Program-made: the position numbers and the translations under genes
In this document: positions 61,608-64,000 of the stretch, in pieces
Layout of the letters: the number at the start of each line of letters is the position of its first letter
Position numbering within the stretch: position 1 is the first letter of the stretch
The notes under the pieces: model-generated
What the model saw: only the letters and a program-made list of their open reading frames with translations
Databases searched by the model: none
What the model was told of the DNA's origin: nothing
Assembly (NCBI RefSeq): GCF_013317235.1
Contig: NZ_WLCM01000001.1
Coordinates: 53,786 to 117,785 of the forward strand
Length of the DNA: 64,000 bases
Reading direction: 5' to 3'
Origin: Leisingera sp. ANG59
GTDB taxonomy: Bacteria; Pseudomonadota; Alphaproteobacteria; Rhodobacterales; Rhodobacteraceae

Positions 61608-61823
61608 CCCTGCAGAAAGACCGCGAGGACCTCGTTTGAAGGCGCCGGATTGCCCGGCAAAAGGGCGGAAAACGCGGCCTGAGCGGTCTCCGGTTGCTGG
61701 TGCGCCCCTGTTTTTAGAGCATAAGGCCGGAATTGGCCGAAAGGCGTTCCGGCATAAGTGCCTGATTTCAGGCCTTTGCAAGCCGCTCCTTCAGGGGCGG
61801 CATTTTTTTGCCCTGCGGAAAAA

Positions 61824-61841
61824 TTTTACCAGTTGATAAAA
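61824..61841. promoter_or_regulatory. RutR-like palindrome upstream of preT
   Basis: TTTTACCAGTTGATAAAA is an 18-base imperfect palindrome. The inner 16 bases follow the RutR operator TTGACCA-N2-TGGTCAA at 11 of 14 fixed positions. It lies 55-72 bases before the preT start, as expected for pyrimidine-controlled expression. A RutR gene is not in the window. Confidence 0.55.
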
Positions 61842-61895
61842 AACGAGACTGTGGCACTCTGATATCAGAACAACAGAAAATCAGGGAGACACCCA

Positions 61896-63230
61896 ATGGC
61901 GACCAGCCATCAGGCATCCGGCATTCAGGCAGCGCGGCTTGACGCTGCCGGGATCGCTGAGAATTTCTCGGACCTTCACCCAGCCTATGACGCTCACGAG
62001 GCAGCCGTGGCGGCGGACCGCTGCTATTTCTGCTATGACGCGCCCTGCATGACAGCCTGTCCGACCACCATCGACATCCCCCAGTTCATCCGGGAGATTC
62101 AGGCGGGCCACCCCGAAAGCGCAGCCAGGACCATTCTGGAGCAGAACATCCTTGGCGGCATGTGCGCCCGGGTCTGCCCGACGGAAACGCTGTGCGAGGA
62201 AGCCTGCGTGCGCGAAACCGCCGAAGGCAAGCCGGTCGAGATCGGCCGCCTGCAGCGCTATGCCACCGACACGCTGATGGAGAAGGGGGTGCATCCCTTC
62301 ACCCGCGCTGCCGCCACCGGCAAGAAGATCGCCGTGGTTGGCGCCGGCCCCGCGGGCCTGGCTGCTGCGCACCGGCTGGCGATGCTGGGCCACGACGTGG
62401 TCGTCTATGACGCCAAGTCCAAGGCCGGCGGGCTCAACGAGTTTGGCATCGCGGCCTATAAGACCACCAATGACTTCGCCGCGCGCGAGGTCGACTGGCT
62501 GCTGCAAATCGGCGGCATCACCATGGATTACGGCAAGAAGCTGGGTGCGGAGCTGTCGCTGGACGGGCTGACGTCTGCTTATGACGCGGTGTTCCTGTCC
62601 ATCGGCCTTGCCGGGGTCAACGCCCTGCGGGCGCCGGGCGAGGACAAGGACGGCGTGCGGGATGCGGTGGAGTTCATCGCGGAACTGCGGCAGGCCGAGG
62701 ATTTGACCGCGCTGCCGGTGGGCCGCAACGTGGTAGTGATCGGCGGCGGTATGACCGCGGTGGATGCCGCGGTGCAATCCAAGCTTCTGGGCGCCGAAAA
62801 TGTCACCATCGCCTACCGCCGCAGCCGCGAGGAGATGGGCGCAAGCCGCTTCGAACAGGATCTGGCGGCCTCCAAGGGCGTCAAACTGATGTTCAACGTT
62901 ATGCCCAAGGCAGTGCTTGGCAATGGGTCGGCAGCCGAGATCGAATTGGAGTATACTGAGGTCGCGGACGGCAAGGTTTCCGGCACCGGCGAGACCGTGC
63001 GGCTGGCGGCCGATCAGGTGTTCAAGGCGATCGGGCAGACGCTGGAAGGCCAGCCCGATGCGCTGGCGCTGGAGGGCCGCAAGATCAAGGTGGACGCCAG
63101 CGGGCGCACCTCGGTGGCCGGGGTCTGGGCCGGGGGCGACTGCGCCTCGGGTGGCGAGGACCTCACCGTGACCGCCGTGGCCGAGGGCCGCGACGCCGCA
63201 ATGGACATTCACTCCAGCCTGATGGGCTGA
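61896..63230 (+). CDS. preT: NAD(P)-dependent dihydropyrimidine dehydrogenase subunit PreT
   Basis: A 444-residue flavoprotein subunit, which takes electrons from NAD(P)H and feeds them to PreA to reduce uracil and thymine, first step of reductive pyrimidine breakdown. The N-terminal 4Fe-4S domain has CYFCYDAPCMTACPTTIDIP and CARVCPTETLCEEACVRE. FAD and NAD(P) Rossmann sites are VVGAGPAGLAAAHRL and VVIGGGMTAVDAAV. GGGAGA precedes ATG 61896. It lies 55 bases before preA. A RutR-like dyad lies in its promoter. Confidence 0.95.
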   Translation: MATSHQASGIQAARLDAAGIAENFSDLHPAYDAHEAAVAADRCYFCYDAPCMTACPTTIDIPQFIREIQAGHPESAARTILEQNILGGMCARVCPTETLCEEACVRETAEGKPVEIGRLQRYATDTLMEKGVHPFTRAAATGKKIAVVGAGPAGLAAAHRLAMLGHDVVVYDAKSKAGGLNEFGIAAYKTTNDFAAREVDWLLQIGGITMDYGKKLGAELSLDGLTSAYDAVFLSIGLAGVNALRAPGEDKDGVRDAVEFIAELRQAEDLTALPVGRNVVVIGGGMTAVDAAVQSKLLGAENVTIAYRRSREEMGASRFEQDLAASKGVKLMFNVMPKAVLGNGSAAEIELEYTEVADGKVSGTGETVRLAADQVFKAIGQTLEGQPDALALEGRKIKVDASGRTSVAGVWAGGDCASGGEDLTVTAVAEGRDAAMDIHSSLMG

Positions 63231-63285
63231 GCCAGTTCGGGTGCGGTTCCACTGCACCCAAGCTAGCCTTAAGAGGAGAGATCAA

Positions 63286-64000
63286 ATGGCTGATCTGACA
63301 ACAGAATTTCTGGGAATCAAATCCCCCAACCCATTCTGGCTGGCCTCTGCGCCGCCGACCGATAAGGAATACAATGTCCGCCGCGCATTCGAGGCCGGCT
63401 GGGGCGGCGTGGTCTGGAAGACCCTGGGCGCCGAAGGCCCGCCTGTGGTGAATGTGAACGGCCCGCGTTACGGCGCGATCTGGGGCGCCGACCGCCGCCT
63501 GCTGGGCCTCAACAACATCGAACTGATCACCGACCGCCCCCTGCAGACCAACCTGGAGGAAATCACCCGGGTCAAGAAAGACTACCCGGACCGTGCCGTC
63601 ATCGTGTCGATCATGGTGCCCTGCGAGGAGCAGGCCTGGAAGGATATCCTGCCGCAGGTCGAGGCCACCGGCGCTGACGGGATCGAGCTGAACTTCGGCT
63701 GCCCGCACGGCATGGCCGAGCGCGGCATGGGTTCCGCGGTGGGGCAGGTGCCGGAATACATCCAGATGGTCACCGAGTGGTGCAAGAAATACTACTCCAA
63801 GCCGGTGATCGTGAAGCTGACCCCGAATATCACCGACATCCGCAACCCGGCCCGCGCGGCAAATGCGGGCAATGCTGATGCGGTCAGCCTGATCAACACC
63901 ATCAACTCGATCACCTCGGTCGATCTGGACAATATGGCGCCGGAGCCGACCATCGGCGGCAAGGGCACTCACGGCGGCTATTGCGGACCGGCGGTGAAGC
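63286..64000 (+). CDS. preA: dihydropyrimidine dehydrogenase subunit PreA (partial, cut by window end)
   Basis: The first 238 codons of PreA, the FMN subunit that reduces uracil/thymine with electrons from PreT. ATG 63286 follows AAGAGGAGAG. PNPFWLASAPPTDKEYNV, GWGGVVWKTLG, IELNFGCPHGMAERG and VIVKLTPNITDI are family blocks. The loop where mammalian dihydropyrimidine dehydrogenase has its catalytic Cys (GLACGQ) reads GSAVGQ here, as bacterial homologues commonly lack that Cys. The missing C-terminus should carry two 4Fe-4S clusters. The frame stays open to base 64000. Confidence 0.94.
   Translation, partial: MADLTTEFLGIKSPNPFWLASAPPTDKEYNVRRAFEAGWGGVVWKTLGAEGPPVVNVNGPRYGAIWGADRRLLGLNNIELITDRPLQTNLEEITRVKKDYPDRAVIVSIMVPCEEQAWKDILPQVEATGADGIELNFGCPHGMAERGMGSAVGQVPEYIQMVTEWCKKYYSKPVIVKLTPNITDIRNPARAANAGNADAVSLINTINSITSVDLDNMAPEPTIGGKGTHGGYCGPAVK

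Noticed and set aside
1-64000. CRISPR arrays, tRNA or rRNA genes, insertion sequences, prophage
   Set aside because: No regularly spaced repeats, cloverleaf sequences, transposase or integrase genes were seen anywhere.

Overview
The window is GC-rich, densely coded chromosomal DNA from an alphaproteobacterium, most likely of the Rhodobacteraceae (Roseobacter group, Leisingera/Phaeobacter/Ruegeria-like). The evidence is the complex I accessory subunit NDUFA12, followed by mlaD, a DUF2155 gene, aat and accC-accB. Further support comes from a GapR-type nucleoid protein, a SqrR/BigR persulfide sensor, a fused PhaAB antiporter subunit and a PreT-PreA pyrimidine pathway. No rRNA, tRNA, CRISPR array, transposase or prophage was seen. 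No gene-free stretch exceeds 300 bases, so accessory content is limited.

Layout. 0-5 kb: two tandem MerR regulators with palindromic operators, two PaaI-type thioesterases, a MATE exporter, and an arsC-pyrD-DUF952 group on the minus strand. 5-10.5 kb: a periplasmic 5'-nucleotidase, a long parS-like palindrome, a DUF1992 protein, a TPR-sulfotransferase, a SRAP protein and a MarR regulator. 10.6-13.9 kb: the tRNA selenouridine pathway, mnmH facing an oxidoreductase-SelD fusion. 13.9-19.9 kb: a six-gene Pha/Mrp cation/proton antiporter operon. 20.1-21.4 kb: an exported rhodanese and a hydrolase gene broken by three frameshifts. 21.7-27.7 kb: osmoregulated periplasmic glucan genes opgC-opgG-opgH behind a TTC38-like TPR gene. 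28-31.4 kb: a CoA-transferase/ThDP-enzyme pair and a DUF302 gene with an in-frame amber codon. 31.5-37.5 kb: PhoX, the SqrR-like sensor, a GlxA-type regulator, ClpP and ClpX. 37.5-41.8 kb: RidA, NDUFA12, MlaD, DUF2155, Aat, AccC and AccB.

41.9-45.4 kb: a PAS-LuxR regulator divergent from an acyl-CoA synthetase, then an alpha/beta-hydrolase-adenylate cyclase fusion. 45.6-52.4 kb: a complete branched-chain-type ABC uptake operon with a Tat-exported binding protein, divergent from a short-chain acyl-CoA responsive XRE regulator. 52.5-57.4 kb: the most system-like unclassified locus, with a stand-alone receiver, a small membrane protein, a transporter-histidine kinase fusion and an orphan FliM/FliN-like protein. 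57.6-59.8 kb: a sulfide/persulfide detoxification operon (persulfide dioxygenase, two YeeE-type transporters, rhodanese-like protein), the expected target of the SqrR-like sensor encoded 24 kb away. 60-64 kb: two small unknown genes, GapR, a second RidA, and preT-preA (cut by the window end) behind a RutR-like operator.

Several start codons were moved from the longest possible frame to positions supported by ribosome binding sites or by stop/start overlaps. Function calls rest on family recognition by eye; no database search was run.
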